Below, one piece after another: positions 32,563 through 42,365 of a stretch of 64,000 bases of DNA. Under the pieces are notes generated by a model, which made no database searches, had not been told where the DNA came from, and saw only the letters and a program-made list of their open reading frames with translations. The stretch covers positions 93,501 to 157,500 of the forward strand of contig CAUYUJ010015306.1 in assembly GCA_963575745.1 (NCBI GenBank), written 5' to 3'. The first letter of the stretch is position 1, and each line of letters opens with the position of its first letter. Both the position numbers and the translations under genes were made by a program. The DNA is from Prorocentrum cordatum. Taxonomy: Eukaryota; Sar; Dinophyceae; Prorocentrales; Prorocentraceae.

Positions 32563-32928
32563 CCACACCCACCATGTGTTTGTGTTGTGTTCGCACGTGA
32601 CTTGCCCCTGCATGAGTGAGTGTATGCAGCAACGCGTTGCATGCATGCAGTGCACTGTTTCTTCCTCGCTCTTCGTGGTCGTCGTCATCCGCTTCCCCAT
32701 TTACAACGTCAAGACATCGAGTGCAAGCGCTGGTAGTTACATTTGCGCTTCGGTCATCGTGGACCCAACGCGCATCCTGCTCTCCAGCGCCGTCGCCGAG
32801 CTCTTCTAGGGCCGTCCTCCGAAACGATGTTCGGCGTCCAGTCCTGTCTTGTCCCTCGACGAGGCACTCGGCCACAGAGCTCAGGGAGTTAGGGCGCGCG
32901 ATCGGAGTTGCAGCGCATGCCAATTCAG

Positions 32929-32993
32929 GTCGCGGGCAAGATGGCTCCCGACATCACGGTGGTGGGTTCGGCAGTTGATTTCAGCATCGGAGG
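32929..32993 (+). CDS. Hsp70/Grp170-like exon: DITVVGSAVDFSIGG
   Basis: Twenty-one codons plus two bases follow acceptor CCAATTCAG and end at donor GTACCT. The peptide contains APDITVVGSAVDFSIGG, aligned to Hsp70 [FV]-x-V-[LK]-[SA]-x-[AN]-[GY]-D-x-x-[LI]-G-G without gaps. The final two bases (GG) combine with the first base of the exon at 34,560 to give the second or third glycine before HLMDLKIA. This shared split codon is independent support for the pairing. Confidence 0.86.
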
Positions 32994-34559
32994 GTACCTG
33001 TCGCCCTCATCTCGCTTTGCTTCTGTATGCCCAGCGACTCTGTCATGCTCTCTCGGGCCGTTCCGTCCCCCTGATTGGCTATTACGTTTTCTGGGATGTT
33101 CTCTCTCTTTCTCTGGCATGCGTGAGTGTCATTGCTTTGCAACAGCTCTCGGCACGTTTGGTCTTTCTTTGCATGGTAATACAGTGATGGAATACCAGCA
33201 GCTCGTTGTGGCGCTGGCCAATGTAGTTTCTCAGCCAGGATTTAGAAGAATTCGCATCGCCTCGACGGGGGGTGTCTGGAAGGTTCTGCATCTCAGCATA
33301 GCAGACTTCAATGCTTCAGAGCACGTGGCCTCAGTTATTTGCGGGAACCTATCTGGTGGCGACATTGTTGTTATGTGGAGGAGTGTGGCCTCTGAGCAAG
33401 ACTTGCATATACCATCAGTACCTCGCACCAGCCTAATATCTGTAGAACTCCCACATCCGATTCTCAAGTTATGATTGCGTACGGGGTAGTCATTGAGGGG
33501 AAAAGGGCCACATGACAATAACGGCAAGGAGTGTGGCATCATCTCTTCGAGGGTACAGAGAAGTCTAGGTCGTGAGAATTGCTACACGGGTTGCTATTGT
33601 CATGCGCAGATGTTTGCAGGTAATGCGGTGAGTGTTGCTTGGGACCCATTCGGATGATCACGGTAGTGCGTGCGTCCGCACTTTGTCCGCGTTCTCAATG
33701 TGTGCAGTTTCTCACCAAGCAATTGTATCGTTAAAGCGTGTACGGAGACGTAATCGAATTCATAGGGATATAATGCAATGCGTGAGCACGTGCTGACGCC
33801 TTCATGTGCCCGTGACAGTATATTAACCGGCAAACTTGCGCATTCAGATGCACGTGTTCGTGCATCCCTTCTAACCATAAGAACGCCTTTATCATAGCGT
33901 TGATTGGGCTTGATAAACGCCGATGGAGGAGTGGCCGATTGCCATGGTCGCGAATAGTTCGCGGAATTGTCTGTGTGTTTGTGTGTGACGACGTTTGGTA
34001 TCAAGGATCTGCGGTGCGGATGTTAGATGTAGGGGCATATCAACGATCATCAACGATGACGCGTATGCGTTTTGTTTCTTTGCGGGCATGTATCTGTCTG
34101 CCTACGCGCGTGCGGTCACGCGGATTTGAAAACACATGATTGCATGTGCCGTGCGTGTGCACTTGATCAGTCCACATGCGTTACGCGCACGAACATATGA
34201 CATTGGAGCCTCTGCGTGAGCATACTCTGCAAGGGATGCACAATGTTGCGCACGCGTGAGCTTGTGCGAGCGCAACCATGGGCAGCTCACAGCGCGGGCA
34301 CCAGCAAACATAACCTTTTCTGCGTGCGCGCGGCAGGAAGGTTTTGCACAACTTCGCATGTAACATCGATCGCAGCACCGTTCGGGATCGTGGTGTTTCT
34401 TGCCAGACTTTCACGGGCTGAGATAACCCAGTCGCATGGACGTGTGCGTGCTAGACGTGTAGTTTGCTCAAGAGTGAGAGCCCAGATCTGTCAAACCATC
34501 AAGGACCCAACCGTCATGTATTTTCCGTCGTTGATGGTTGGTCTATTGTCGGCCGCGAG
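32994..34559. other. Intron with unique sequence, no gene seen
   Basis: A 1.57-kb intron of moderate GC with several short open frames (for example 32,908-33,474) that match nothing I recognise, and TTGCGTG-type words at 34,080-34,330. No transposon signature. Confidence 0.5.
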
Positions 34560-34608
34560 GCATCTAATGGACCTCAAAATAGCAAACAAGATGCTCGCGA
34601 CGTTCAAG
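34560..34608 (+). CDS. Hsp70/Grp170-like exon: HLMDLKIANKMLATFK
   Basis: One base plus sixteen codons follow acceptor GCCGCGAG and end at donor GACACT. HLMDLKIANKMLATFK matches G-G-x-x-[FM]-[DE]-x-[RK]-[LI]-x-x-[HK]-x-x-x-x-F of the Hsp70 family, following IGG of the previous exon. The end is phase 0, but the next recognised exon needs one carried base. Either a very small exon (3n+1 nt) was missed in the 17.8-kb intron, or this exon ends slightly later at an unusual donor. Confidence 0.82.
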
Positions 34609-34857
34609 GACACTGCAGACCATTGCATTCCGCTCGATGATTTTCTACGCTCTCGTCCTCGGATGTCCCCTTTTTCTGCAATTTCTCCCCCCATCCCGCC
34701 CATGTTCTTCCTTCGAATGTTTTCATCTTCCTCTTCCCTACGACCTCGCCTCATTCATCGTCGTTCTTCTCCTCCACCCTTCCGCATCATCCTCCTTGCT
34801 GTTTGTCCTACCCTAATTCCTCTGTCTTGTTCTGCCCTCCTACTCCCACTCCTCATT

Positions 34858-34896
34858 CCCAGCCATCCTGTGGTGTTGGGTCCTCGTTTTGAAGAG
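34858..34896 (+). repeat. Leader box before the 89-bp array
   Basis: CCCAGCCATCCTGTGGTGTTGGG-type hairpin followed by TCCTCGTTTTGAAGAGA. Then comes a pyrimidine tract including (CTC)n to 35,001, and the first satellite unit. Confidence 0.7.
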
Positions 34897-34917
34897 ACGT
34901 CACCCCGCGTTCCTTCC

Positions 34918-35001
34918 TCTCCTCCTCCTCCTCCTCCTCCTCCTCCTCCTCCTCCTCCTCCTCCCCCTCCCCCTCCTCCTCCTCCTCCTCCTCCTCCTCC
35001 C
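34918..35001. repeat. (CTC)n microsatellite
   Basis: Pyrimidine tract between the leader box at 34,858 and the 89-bp satellite. Confidence 0.95.
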
Positions 35002-35035
35002 TGCGCTTCACCCACCCAGTATAGCGTTTCGTGGC

Positions 35036-35319
35036 CCCATAGGGAGCTCCACCGAAGGCCCCAGTGGCAGCGTTCGCATGGCGGCCCCGCCCCATTTCGG
35101 CGCACCCCTCACGAGGATCGTGGCCCCATAGGGAGCTCCACCGAAGGCCCCAGTGGCAGCGTTCGCATGGCGGCCCCGCCCCATTTCGGCGCACCCCTCA
35201 CGAGGATCGTGGCCCCATTGAGAGCTCCACCGAAGGCCCCAGTGGCAGCGTTCGCATGGCGGCCCCGCCCCATTTCGGCACACCCCTCACGAGGACCGTG
35301 GCCCCATAGGGAGCTCCAC
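35036..35319 (+). repeat. 89-bp satellite array, left block
   Basis: Units beginning AGGGAGCTCCACCGAAGG recur at 35,041, 35,130, 35,219 and 35,308, exactly 89 bp apart, with only a few substitutions. The fourth unit is cut by the LINE. The array follows a pyrimidine-rich (CTC)n tract. Confidence 0.95.
35304..35319 (+). repeat. Left target-site duplication of the LINE
   Basis: CCATAGGGAGCTCCAC ends the left satellite array exactly where LINE sequence begins. The identical 16-mer restarts the array at 42,560. Confidence 0.85.
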
Positions 35320-35570
35320 AGGCGTGGGCTTAGGCCGTGGGAGACATTTCCCTGCGGTGCGTTTTGCTTGCACTGCTTGATACTGCACTGCCCGCCCCAG
35401 GCTCCTTTGCGCCCACGCACGGGTCGACACACATCATACCTGCAGGGCGATCTCGTTCACCCGCCTGGCATCGGGCCCGTCGTCGGGCTCGCGCGTACGC
35501 CAGGCGTTTCTTGAAGATTGTAAAGCTGCGGGCTCTACTGAATAAGCATCACGGGTCTCAAGAGCCTCTC

Positions 35571-36470
35571 ATGCGCGGTGCCGCCCCCGGTGTGAACGGG
35601 AATGGTGCCCGACGAGGCAGAAGGCCAGAAGTCCAGAAGGAGCCGAGATGGGCATGCGTGGCGACACGCCAGTGCGGCTTCGAGGGCAACTACGCCAGCA
35701 ACGATAATTGCTATCAGTGCGGTCGCGACCGCCGTGGTGTACCTGATCCTAGCTTTGTGCCACGGAAGCGACCACCTTCACGAAGACCATCCTCCCGTCC
35801 TCGAGACTCTGGAGGAAAGGACAAGGATAAGAAACCTGACGGTGACAGCAGCGGTGCATCCAGCCCCGCTGATGGAGTTGCCCAGGCACGGCGAGCATTG
35901 GCGGCCTTGCGGAAGTGCGGCCTGGGCGACGACGCCCCAGTTATTCAACAAGCTCGACGTGACTTACAAGTGGCCGAGGAGCGGGAGCAAGCTCATCGGA
36001 CACCAGACGATATGCTTCGTCGATCCTTGGACAGGCACACTGCCAAATCCAAAGAGGTGGATGAACTTAACCAAGCAGTCGCTGAGTTGGAAATCAAGCT
36101 TGGTGACAAGAAGTCGGCGCTCGTCCAGGCCACCACGGAGTTGCAGAACATCCAGTCAGAGGTGCACCTGGCCAGGACCGCCGTACTCGCTGCCACCGCC
36201 CAGCCTGCTGGATCAGATGTACTATCCGTACAGGAAGCCATGGGTCGACTACAGACGGTGGTGGCAGGGGCCTCTGCGGCGATACTTGCAGGTAACTCTC
36301 CAACCATGCTTCAGACTCTTCAGGACCAGCTGGCGCAGTTGCAGTCTGCAGTTCAAGCCAGTGTCACTGCCCCAGGCACTCCGCAGGCACACCCATGGGC
36401 ACCCCTCCTCGAGATGCAGGAGGCCCAGGATGCCGCTGCCGCTGAGGCCGCGATGGAGGAAAGCGAGTAA
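35571..36470 (+). CDS. LINE ORF1: zinc finger plus coiled coil protein
   Basis: A 299-residue protein is read from the ATG at 35,571. The frame is open further upstream but that part is leader-like. Residues 27-50 show W-x-C-x5-C-x4-N-x6-C-x2-C, close to the RanBP2-type zinc finger pattern. A basic, Pro-rich linker follows, then a charged heptad-like helix (roughly residues 125-210: LNQAVAELEIKLGDKKSAL and on) typical of a coiled coil. LINE ORF1 proteins usually bind the element RNA and multimerise; that role is inferred. The carboxy end is Ala/Glu-rich. The stop is 28 bp before the ORF2 start, in another frame. Confidence 0.75.
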   Translation: MRGAAPGVNGNGARRGRRPEVQKEPRWACVATRQCGFEGNYASNDNCYQCGRDRRGVPDPSFVPRKRPPSRRPSSRPRDSGGKDKDKKPDGDSSGASSPADGVAQARRALAALRKCGLGDDAPVIQQARRDLQVAEEREQAHRTPDDMLRRSLDRHTAKSKEVDELNQAVAELEIKLGDKKSALVQATTELQNIQSEVHLARTAVLAATAQPAGSDVLSVQEAMGRLQTVVAGASAAILAGNSPTMLQTLQDQLAQLQSAVQASVTAPGTPQAHPWAPLLEMQEAQDAAAAEAAMEESE

Positions 36471-36498
36471 AGCAGTTGATTCTTTCGTATACTTTGTG

Positions 36499-39072
36499 AT
36501 GCCACGGCTGTTCAACAATCAGGTTTGTTCTCTGGACGATCTGCCCCTGTCTGAACTACCCGTGGTAGTACCTACTCCCGTCGGTACGCATGGCTCGTCA
36601 CCTCAGCTCTCTGGGGCAATTGGCGGCGAGTCGTACCGACCTTCGGGACCTAGTCCCGTCGGCACGCATGGCTCGTCGTTCTCGCCTCGGGGGGCACGGA
36701 GGGGCGGGTCGTGCCGACCTTCGGGAGTGCAGCGTGCTGATACTACTATGACGGTTTCCAGTGGTTTGAGCGGCGAGAGGCTATCTTATCCACAGGCAGA
36801 TCAATCGACTCATTGCTCGGCTGCTACTGTGAGCGGCGTGAGGTTATCACGGCCAGCAGCTGATCGGCTTCATTTTCCAACATCCGTTCGACGGGCGCCC
36901 AGACGAGGCAGACGGAAGCCGCTTGCATTCGTCACCTACAATGCAAATGGTTGGACTCGTCTCAGAGGCTTTCTCGAGGAAGGCGCCGCTGGGGCTCTCA
37001 TAGTCGCGTCTCAGGAGCTTCACGTTCGTGGGGGCCAGCGGCTTCAGGCAGAAGAATGGTGTCAGCGCAACGGGTGGAAGGCCTTCATCAGTGATTGTAA
37101 GACTGGCCCTACGGGTCAGCCGATGGCTGGAGTTGGCTTGTTCGTTCGGCACTACGTCGGCACGACCTTTCTGGGCGCTCTTCCTGGCGTACGTGATCAT
37201 GTGCTCGTTAAGTCGTGGTGCGTGGCAGTTTACGTCCATGCAGGTCCTCGTGGAGGGTTTGTTGCAGGCAGTATTTATCTTGAGCAGGGTCCTGGACTCA
37301 CGGGTGACAATATACCTCGGCTCGAGCAGCTGGGCAAGGCGCTCAGATATTATCGCGCCCCATACGTCATCGGTGGTGACTGGAACGTCTCCCCTCAGGT
37401 GCTGAGCGACAGCGCTTTCGTGGAGCGTATCGATGGCCACCTCATTGTCGCTCCGCTTGGATCTCATCGGGTTGCGGCAAACGGCACTTATACTTTCCTG
37501 GACTACTGGCTCGCCAGTGATGCCATTGCGGCGGAAATGACCGATGCTCGTCGCGTTGAAGATTATCCGCCTCGCCCCCACTTTCCAATGCGAGTTCAAG
37601 TCGGCCCTCGGCCTCGAGCTCGTCAACTAGTGCAGCTGCAGGGCCCGCGTCTTCTGCCTGGTAAGCCAGCTCGCAAGCCTCTTCTTTCTGATAACTCGGA
37701 TGATGATGACGAAGACGCCGTCCTCTTGGGCGACTCTGGCATCGACTGGGTGGATAAGATGCAACAGGATGCTCAACTCGGGCCTGGTGATGACAGGTCG
37801 CGTGCGGGACGTCTGGATTTTCTGTGTCAACAGCTGTACGCAGGAGCCGAGAAGGAGCTGGCTCCGTTGTTTGACTGCTCAGACTACGGCAAGTACCAAG
37901 GCCGTGGACGCCAGGTCACCTACCGCAAGACCACGGCGGGAGGCGCTCTGGGCAGCCAGCAACCTGCTGGCACTACTCATTCTCTTGCTGTTCGGGCCCT
38001 GCAGCATCGGTTGGAAGACCTCGCGCACGTAGTGGCCAAGCACGGGTGTACCCCCTTGCCGCAGCATAACATGATCTGGCAGCCGCTCATTGATTTTGTT
38101 GGCGGTCAGGGTCGGCTGCGGCGGCTCACATCGGCGCTCGGCGCCAGTTTGGTTCAGGAGGTCGTCTATTACATCACGTGCTTCTTCGCGCAGCCGTCCG
38201 TGTACCACGTGGCCTTCCTCCGCGCCCTCTGCGTCACCCTGTCCAATCTTGCTGCTGCTGAGGAGCGGCGGCTGGGCCAGGCTCGAGGTCAGGGGTTTGT
38301 CAAATGGCTCAGGGATTGCTTGAGCAGCCGTTCTAAGCCTGTGCATTGCTGGACGAAACCTCGTGGGTGGCAGTTGTCCCAGGTCCACACTTCCCGGGGC
38401 CCTTCGAGCCACGCCGATGATGTGGCCAACGTTCAGCGGGAGTTTTGGGAAGGTATATGGGACGGCGGGTCTTCGCCAGCCTCTCTGGACGAGCTGCAGC
38501 ACGATTTGGCGCAGCTTCGTGATTTGGGTCCTCGGCTTCCGCCAATGGGCATCCAGGAGCTACGCAAGGCCGCCAAGGCCTTTCCTGCCAGGACTGCAGT
38601 AGGTGCTGACTTATGGAGGCCCAAGCACTGGGCCCTGGTGTCGAATGGGGCTTTATCTTTCTTGGGATATATGTTTCATATGTGTGAAGTGTGGTCTTCC
38701 TGGCCTCGGTATCTTCAGCATATACATATCGTGTTGCTCCAGAAACCTGCAGGGGGTTATCGACCTATCGCTCTCTTGGTTTCGTTATATCGAGTTCGGG
38801 CCAAGGCTCGCATTGATCATGTACGATGCTGGGCCAATCGGTTAGGTCGTCAGTATATCGCGCTCGGCACTGGCAGGGCGACCACGGACGTTGCCTCGCG
38901 TGTTCTGTTGCATGGTGAAGCTCACCCACCGCAGAAAAAAAGGCGCAGTGGAATGACATTGTCTGCCTTCACGCCATCGTGGACATTGAGAAATGTTTCG
39001 ACAGGGTTCTCTGGGCCGTCATCACACAAGCTGCTATCAAGCACGGCTTCCCAGGGGCCCTGGTGGCTCTAG
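36499..39072 (+). CDS. LINE ORF2, first part: endonuclease and start of reverse transcriptase
   Basis: This is the frame from the ATG at 36,499 to a stop at 39,072; the productive part probably ends at the A7 run (38,935-38,941). The exonuclease/endonuclease/phosphatase fold lies at about 36,919-37,610 with the expected catalytic motifs in order: TYNANGW (Asn), SQELH (Glu), GGDWNVSP (Asp and Asn), FLDYWLAS and RPHFPMRV (His). This enzyme nicks target DNA to prime reverse transcription. A long linker with a helical region follows, then RT motifs from about 38,556 including GADLWRPKHW, LLQKPAGGYRPIALL and the conserved GRATTDVASRVL. Downstream of 38,941 this frame loses all RT similarity, which resumes in the -1 frame. 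Confidence 0.9.
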   Translation: MPRLFNNQVCSLDDLPLSELPVVVPTPVGTHGSSPQLSGAIGGESYRPSGPSPVGTHGSSFSPRGARRGGSCRPSGVQRADTTMTVSSGLSGERLSYPQADQSTHCSAATVSGVRLSRPAADRLHFPTSVRRAPRRGRRKPLAFVTYNANGWTRLRGFLEEGAAGALIVASQELHVRGGQRLQAEEWCQRNGWKAFISDCKTGPTGQPMAGVGLFVRHYVGTTFLGALPGVRDHVLVKSWCVAVYVHAGPRGGFVAGSIYLEQGPGLTGDNIPRLEQLGKALRYYRAPYVIGGDWNVSPQVLSDSAFVERIDGHLIVAPLGSHRVAANGTYTFLDYWLASDAIAAEMTDARRVEDYPPRPHFPMRVQVGPRPRARQLVQLQGPRLLPGKPARKPLLSDNSDDDDEDAVLLGDSGIDWVDKMQQDAQLGPGDDRSRAGRLDFLCQQLYAGAEKELAPLFDCSDYGKYQGRGRQVTYRKTTAGGALGSQQPAGTTHSLAVRALQHRLEDLAHVVAKHGCTPLPQHNMIWQPLIDFVGGQGRLRRLTSALGASLVQEVVYYITCFFAQPSVYHVAFLRALCVTLSNLAAAEERRLGQARGQGFVKWLRDCLSSRSKPVHCWTKPRGWQLSQVHTSRGPSSHADDVANVQREFWEGIWDGGSSPASLDELQHDLAQLRDLGPRLPPMGIQELRKAAKAFPARTAVGADLWRPKHWALVSNGALSFLGYMFHMCEVWSSWPRYLQHIHIVLLQKPAGGYRPIALLVSLYRVRAKARIDHVRCWANRLGRQYIALGTGRATTDVASRVLLHGEAHPPQKKRRSGMTLSAFTPSWTLRNVSTGFSGPSSHKLLSSTASQGPWWL
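38935..38941 (+). promoter_or_regulatory. A7 run at the ORF2 frame change: slippery site or indel
   Basis: The sequence CAG followed by seven A and GG is where RT homology passes from the upstream frame to the -1 frame. A ribosome re-reading base 38,940 would pass from CAG AAA AAA to AAG GCG CAG TGG, exactly restoring the RT chain that continues to DIEKCFDR at 38,982. One extra A in the genome would do the same. Either programmed -1 frameshifting, a one-base loss in this copy, or an assembly homopolymer error explains it. Confidence 0.6.
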
Positions 39073-42000
39073 CTTTGCGCATGTACACGTACGAGCGTCG
39101 ATTAGCTTGGGCGGGGGCTTTCTCGGAACCTGTGTTTGCTTCTCGGGGAGTACTTCCAGGATGCAGCATGGCTATGTTCATGTTACAGCTGGTTCTGTTA
39201 TCGCCTATCGACGCTTTGTATGGTAGCTCGGTGCACATTGATCGCGCGCTGCACGTGTACGCTGACGACCTGACGGTACAGATCCAAGCTAAGGTGGCTA
39301 GTATTTTCAAGCACGCATGTTATGTGTTGGAAGGGTTGGTGGACGTGCTCGGCTCCGTTGACTTGGCGCCCGCCAAGCGCAAGATGACCGTGACTTGTGC
39401 TTATCCTACTATCGCTCAACGAGTTTGCCGTGCTCTCGGCAAGTTCGGTTATCGATATGTGTCGGCCCTAGAAGTGTTGGGCATAGAGGTCACCTCAGGA
39501 CGAGCTTTACGCTTTCAGAGGCTTCGTGCACGTGTGCGTAAGATGGGTACTCGCTTTCCTAGATTGCGTCGTGTTCGTAAGGCTGGGGCTCTCACTGGTA
39601 GGTTTGCCGAGTCTGCTGTTCCTGCTGCTCTCAACTACGGGGTGGGAGTACATGGTGCGCCTCCAGCCGTCGTCGACTCCATGCGTATGGCTATGCATAG
39701 TGTATGGTATAAACCAGGTCGTGCGGGTTCGTCGTGGATAGCATCCTTCTTGCATGGTGGGGGTCCTCAGGACCCCCAGATCGCAGCATGGGTGGACCCT
39801 ATTTATCAGTGGTGTTTACTGTGTTGGGATTGTTCACAACATGCACTTCTTCAACAGGCCTGGCGTCGTCAGGCCCCAGTTGTTTATGTATCCAAGCAAC
39901 CATGGGGTTTAGTGTCGGGTCCCACAGGGGCCACGCTGCTCGCTTTTCGTTCGCTCAGGTGGGTTTCGTCTTCTGCTTTCGCGGTTCGGACTGAACAAGG
40001 GGATGTTCTCGACCTTCGTGAAGCGTCTCCTCTTGCTGTACGAGATATGGCCCGTGCTGCTGCCGTGCGACGATTGTGGTCGGATTGGGCCTCTCGGGCT
40101 GATCGTGATACCTCGTGCACTTTGGACCCCAAGAGCCCCACAGGGTACTGGCTGGAGCCCATTGTCTCTCTCTTGGGTAAGGCTAGGCAGGACGAGGACC
40201 CCGATAAGCCCTACCTCTTATCATATCAAACAGCAGGCACCCTGAGGGCCATGGTCACGGGAGGTTTGTGGACTCCAGCTCGGCGATTTTCGTGCGGATA
40301 TGTTGCTGCCGCTCAGTGTCCTTTGTGCCCAGAGGTCTCTGACAACGTCTTCCACATTCCGTGGACGTGCGTTTGCAATGAGGAGGGGCGCAACACTTTG
40401 CATGCTGATCATGATAAGTCTGTGCTTCCTCACCCGACCCCAACTTCGTGGTTTTGGGCCCGCGGCTTACTTCCACGGTCTGTATTTCCAGCCATTCCTG
40501 CTAGGGATGACTCATGCACGTGGCATTCGATGTACGGAGACTGTCAGGTTAACACTGGGCATGTGTTCTCTGACGGTGCTTGTCGTAAATATCATTACTG
40601 GCCTGAGGCCTCTCGAGCTGGATGGGGCTTCGTGCAAGCCGGGGATCATAGTATTCTTTTGTGCGTGTATGGGGCCTTGCCTGGCCCAGTTCAAACGTCT
40701 CCACGGGCTGAGCTATATGCGGTTGTTCAGATTTTGAGAGTTGCGATGTTGCCGATCACCATTTACACAGATTACTTGGATCTGCCTGAAGGCCTTGCTC
40801 GTGGGCCATCGTGTGGGTGCTCTCCGAGGCGCCCAAACAGTGATCTGTGGTGTGAAATATGGCGTAGGATCGAGGATCTTGGAGGACTGAGTTCTGAGCT
40901 TCAGGTTTTCCATGTCCCAGGGCACCAGAAGGGCATGTCTTTTGAGGCCCGTGGAAACCGTTGGGCCGACTTTGCGGCCACCCAGGGCCGTGATTTGCAT
41001 GCGGTTTCAGGCTCTGATGCTGTCTCTATGAAACGGCTGTATATGGCCACTCGCAAGACTCTCACTTGGATGGCCCGTGCTCACACTAAGTATATGTCGG
41101 AAACGGTTGCCCCAGGTCAGGATCGTTTTGAGCAACGACGGAAGGCTCGTGCCTCTGCTGCCGCTCGTGCGGCTGCTCCGCCTGGCCCAGGGCTCCTGCA
41201 TGTGTTTTATCCGTGCAGCAACGGATGGCGTTGCGCCTCGTGCTCCAAGACCTGTCGGTCTGACAAACAGCGCAGGATATTCGCGCGTCGTCGTTGCCCT
41301 GCGAAGATATCTCTTTGTGCGAGGATCCTTCGCTCTGCGGGTGAAGTCTCGGGGGGCAAGGTCGGTTCTCAGGAGTGTGAGCCTAGCCAGCTTACCCCTG
41401 TTAGCACTTCTGCTCCGCCTGATGACGGTGGGGGGAGGGTTCGGACGTCGTCGCCGTCGCTGTCGTCTGGGAGGAGGGCCCTTCAGCAGATCCGCGCCCG
41501 CATGGCCTCGCCCCATCACAGGAATGTGCGTGCCAGGCAGGGTGATGCGACCTTTCCCACTGCTCTGACTCCTGACCCCCTGGCTTCAGGGGGCTTTGAA
41601 GACTTGGATTTCATGATCGCTGAGGAGGCGGCGTTTCACGATGACTTGGGTGTGGGGGCTGAGTCGGGACCGTCGTCTGTGTCGTGGGGGTGGGGGATTC
41701 CTGGTCACGATGTTGATCGAGCTCAGGCTGCGCAGCCTCGAGCTCCCTTCGTGTCGCAAGGTTTGCCCCCCTCCACCTCCCCCTCCTTTGCTGCCCCTCC
41801 TGCTGCGGCTGCGAGTCTTGCTCCTGCTCGTGCTCGCGCTCGCTCTTCCTCCCCCGATTTGAGAGTCGTTCGCGCTCGTGTTTCTGCCCCTCTCCCTCCT
41901 GACAGAGGGAGAGGGGTGAGCTTCGCCCCTGCTGGCGATGACGACCTGCAAGAAGCCGTCCAAGCTGTTCAGGCGCGCCCTGCTTCCTCCGCTTGGGGGG

Positions 42001-42365
42001 AACCCGCACCGAAGCTTCGCCGTGTTCAGGGGCCTCGTGGAGGCTCGCGTCTTCCCAGCTCTCGGCCCCTCTCCCCTCTGCCCGTCTCAGGGGATGTTTA
42101 CCCCAGGAATGCTCGGGGCCATGAGTTGCGAGACTCTCCTGGCAAAGTTGTCATTTGTCTCTCTTGTGGGGCCATCTCGACTGGGGGTGCGTCTGCATTG
42201 TTGGATGCTTGCCCCCCGCCTCCGTGTAGCAAGCGTGGAGCCTCTCATATCCATCGGTTTAACACGAACCGACACCCCTCGGACTTGCGTCGTCGTGAGA
42301 CCATATCAGGGCAGAGAAGGCTTCAAGTTTCTGACTCCGAGGTGCACTGGCTGCAACTCGGATGA
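38940..42365 (+). CDS. LINE ORF2, second part: RT catalytic core, Cys-His finger, RNase H, terminal Cys domains
   Basis: The frame runs without a stop for 1,141 codons after the shift. RT catalytic motifs: DIEKCFDR (38,982-39,005, motif A aspartate), RGVLPGCSMAM (about 39,144-39,176, motif B) and YADDL (39,258-39,272, motif C). A zf-RVT-like finger CPLCPEVSDNVFHIPWTC lies near 40,320-40,375. RNase H follows at about 40,560-41,000 with all four acidic positions: FSDGA, SPRAELYAV, TDYLDL, GNRWADFAA. Two further Cys clusters lie near 41,214-41,260 (CSNGWRCASC...C) and 42,118-42,260 (VICLSCGAISTGG...C...C...HIHRF). The last resembles the carboxy terminus of the LINE remnant at 60.6 kb. The reading frame has no further lesion. 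Confidence 0.92.
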   Translation, partial: KAQWNDIVCLHAIVDIEKCFDRVLWAVITQAAIKHGFPGALVALALRMYTYERRLAWAGAFSEPVFASRGVLPGCSMAMFMLQLVLLSPIDALYGSSVHIDRALHVYADDLTVQIQAKVASIFKHACYVLEGLVDVLGSVDLAPAKRKMTVTCAYPTIAQRVCRALGKFGYRYVSALEVLGIEVTSGRALRFQRLRARVRKMGTRFPRLRRVRKAGALTGRFAESAVPAALNYGVGVHGAPPAVVDSMRMAMHSVWYKPGRAGSSWIASFLHGGGPQDPQIAAWVDPIYQWCLLCWDCSQHALLQQAWRRQAPVVYVSKQPWGLVSGPTGATLLAFRSLRWVSSSAFAVRTEQGDVLDLREASPLAVRDMARAAAVRRLWSDWASRADRDTSCTLDPKSPTGYWLEPIVSLLGKARQDEDPDKPYLLSYQTAGTLRAMVTGGLWTPARRFSCGYVAAAQCPLCPEVSDNVFHIPWTCVCNEEGRNTLHADHDKSVLPHPTPTSWFWARGLLPRSVFPAIPARDDSCTWHSMYGDCQVNTGHVFSDGACRKYHYWPEASRAGWGFVQAGDHSILLCVYGALPGPVQTSPRAELYAVVQILRVAMLPITIYTDYLDLPEGLARGPSCGCSPRRPNSDLWCEIWRRIEDLGGLSSELQVFHVPGHQKGMSFEARGNRWADFAATQGRDLHAVSGSDAVSMKRLYMATRKTLTWMARAHTKYMSETVAPGQDRFEQRRKARASAAARAAAPPGPGLLHVFYPCSNGWRCASCSKTCRSDKQRRIFARRRCPAKISLCARILRSAGEVSGGKVGSQECEPSQLTPVSTSAPPDDGGGRVRTSSPSLSSGRRALQQIRARMASPHHRNVRARQGDATFPTALTPDPLASGGFEDLDFMIAEEAAFHDDLGVGAESGPSSVSWGWGIPGHDVDRAQAAQPRAPFVSQGLPPSTSPSFAAPPAAAASLAPARARARSSSPDLRVVRARVSAPLPPDRGRGVSFAPAGDDDLQEAVQAVQARPASSAWGEPAPKLRRVQGPRGGSRLPSSRPLSPLPVSGDVYPRNARGHELRDSPGKVVICLSCGAISTGGASALLDACPPPPCSKRGASHIHRFNTNRHPSDLRRRETISGQRRLQVSDSEVHWLQLG

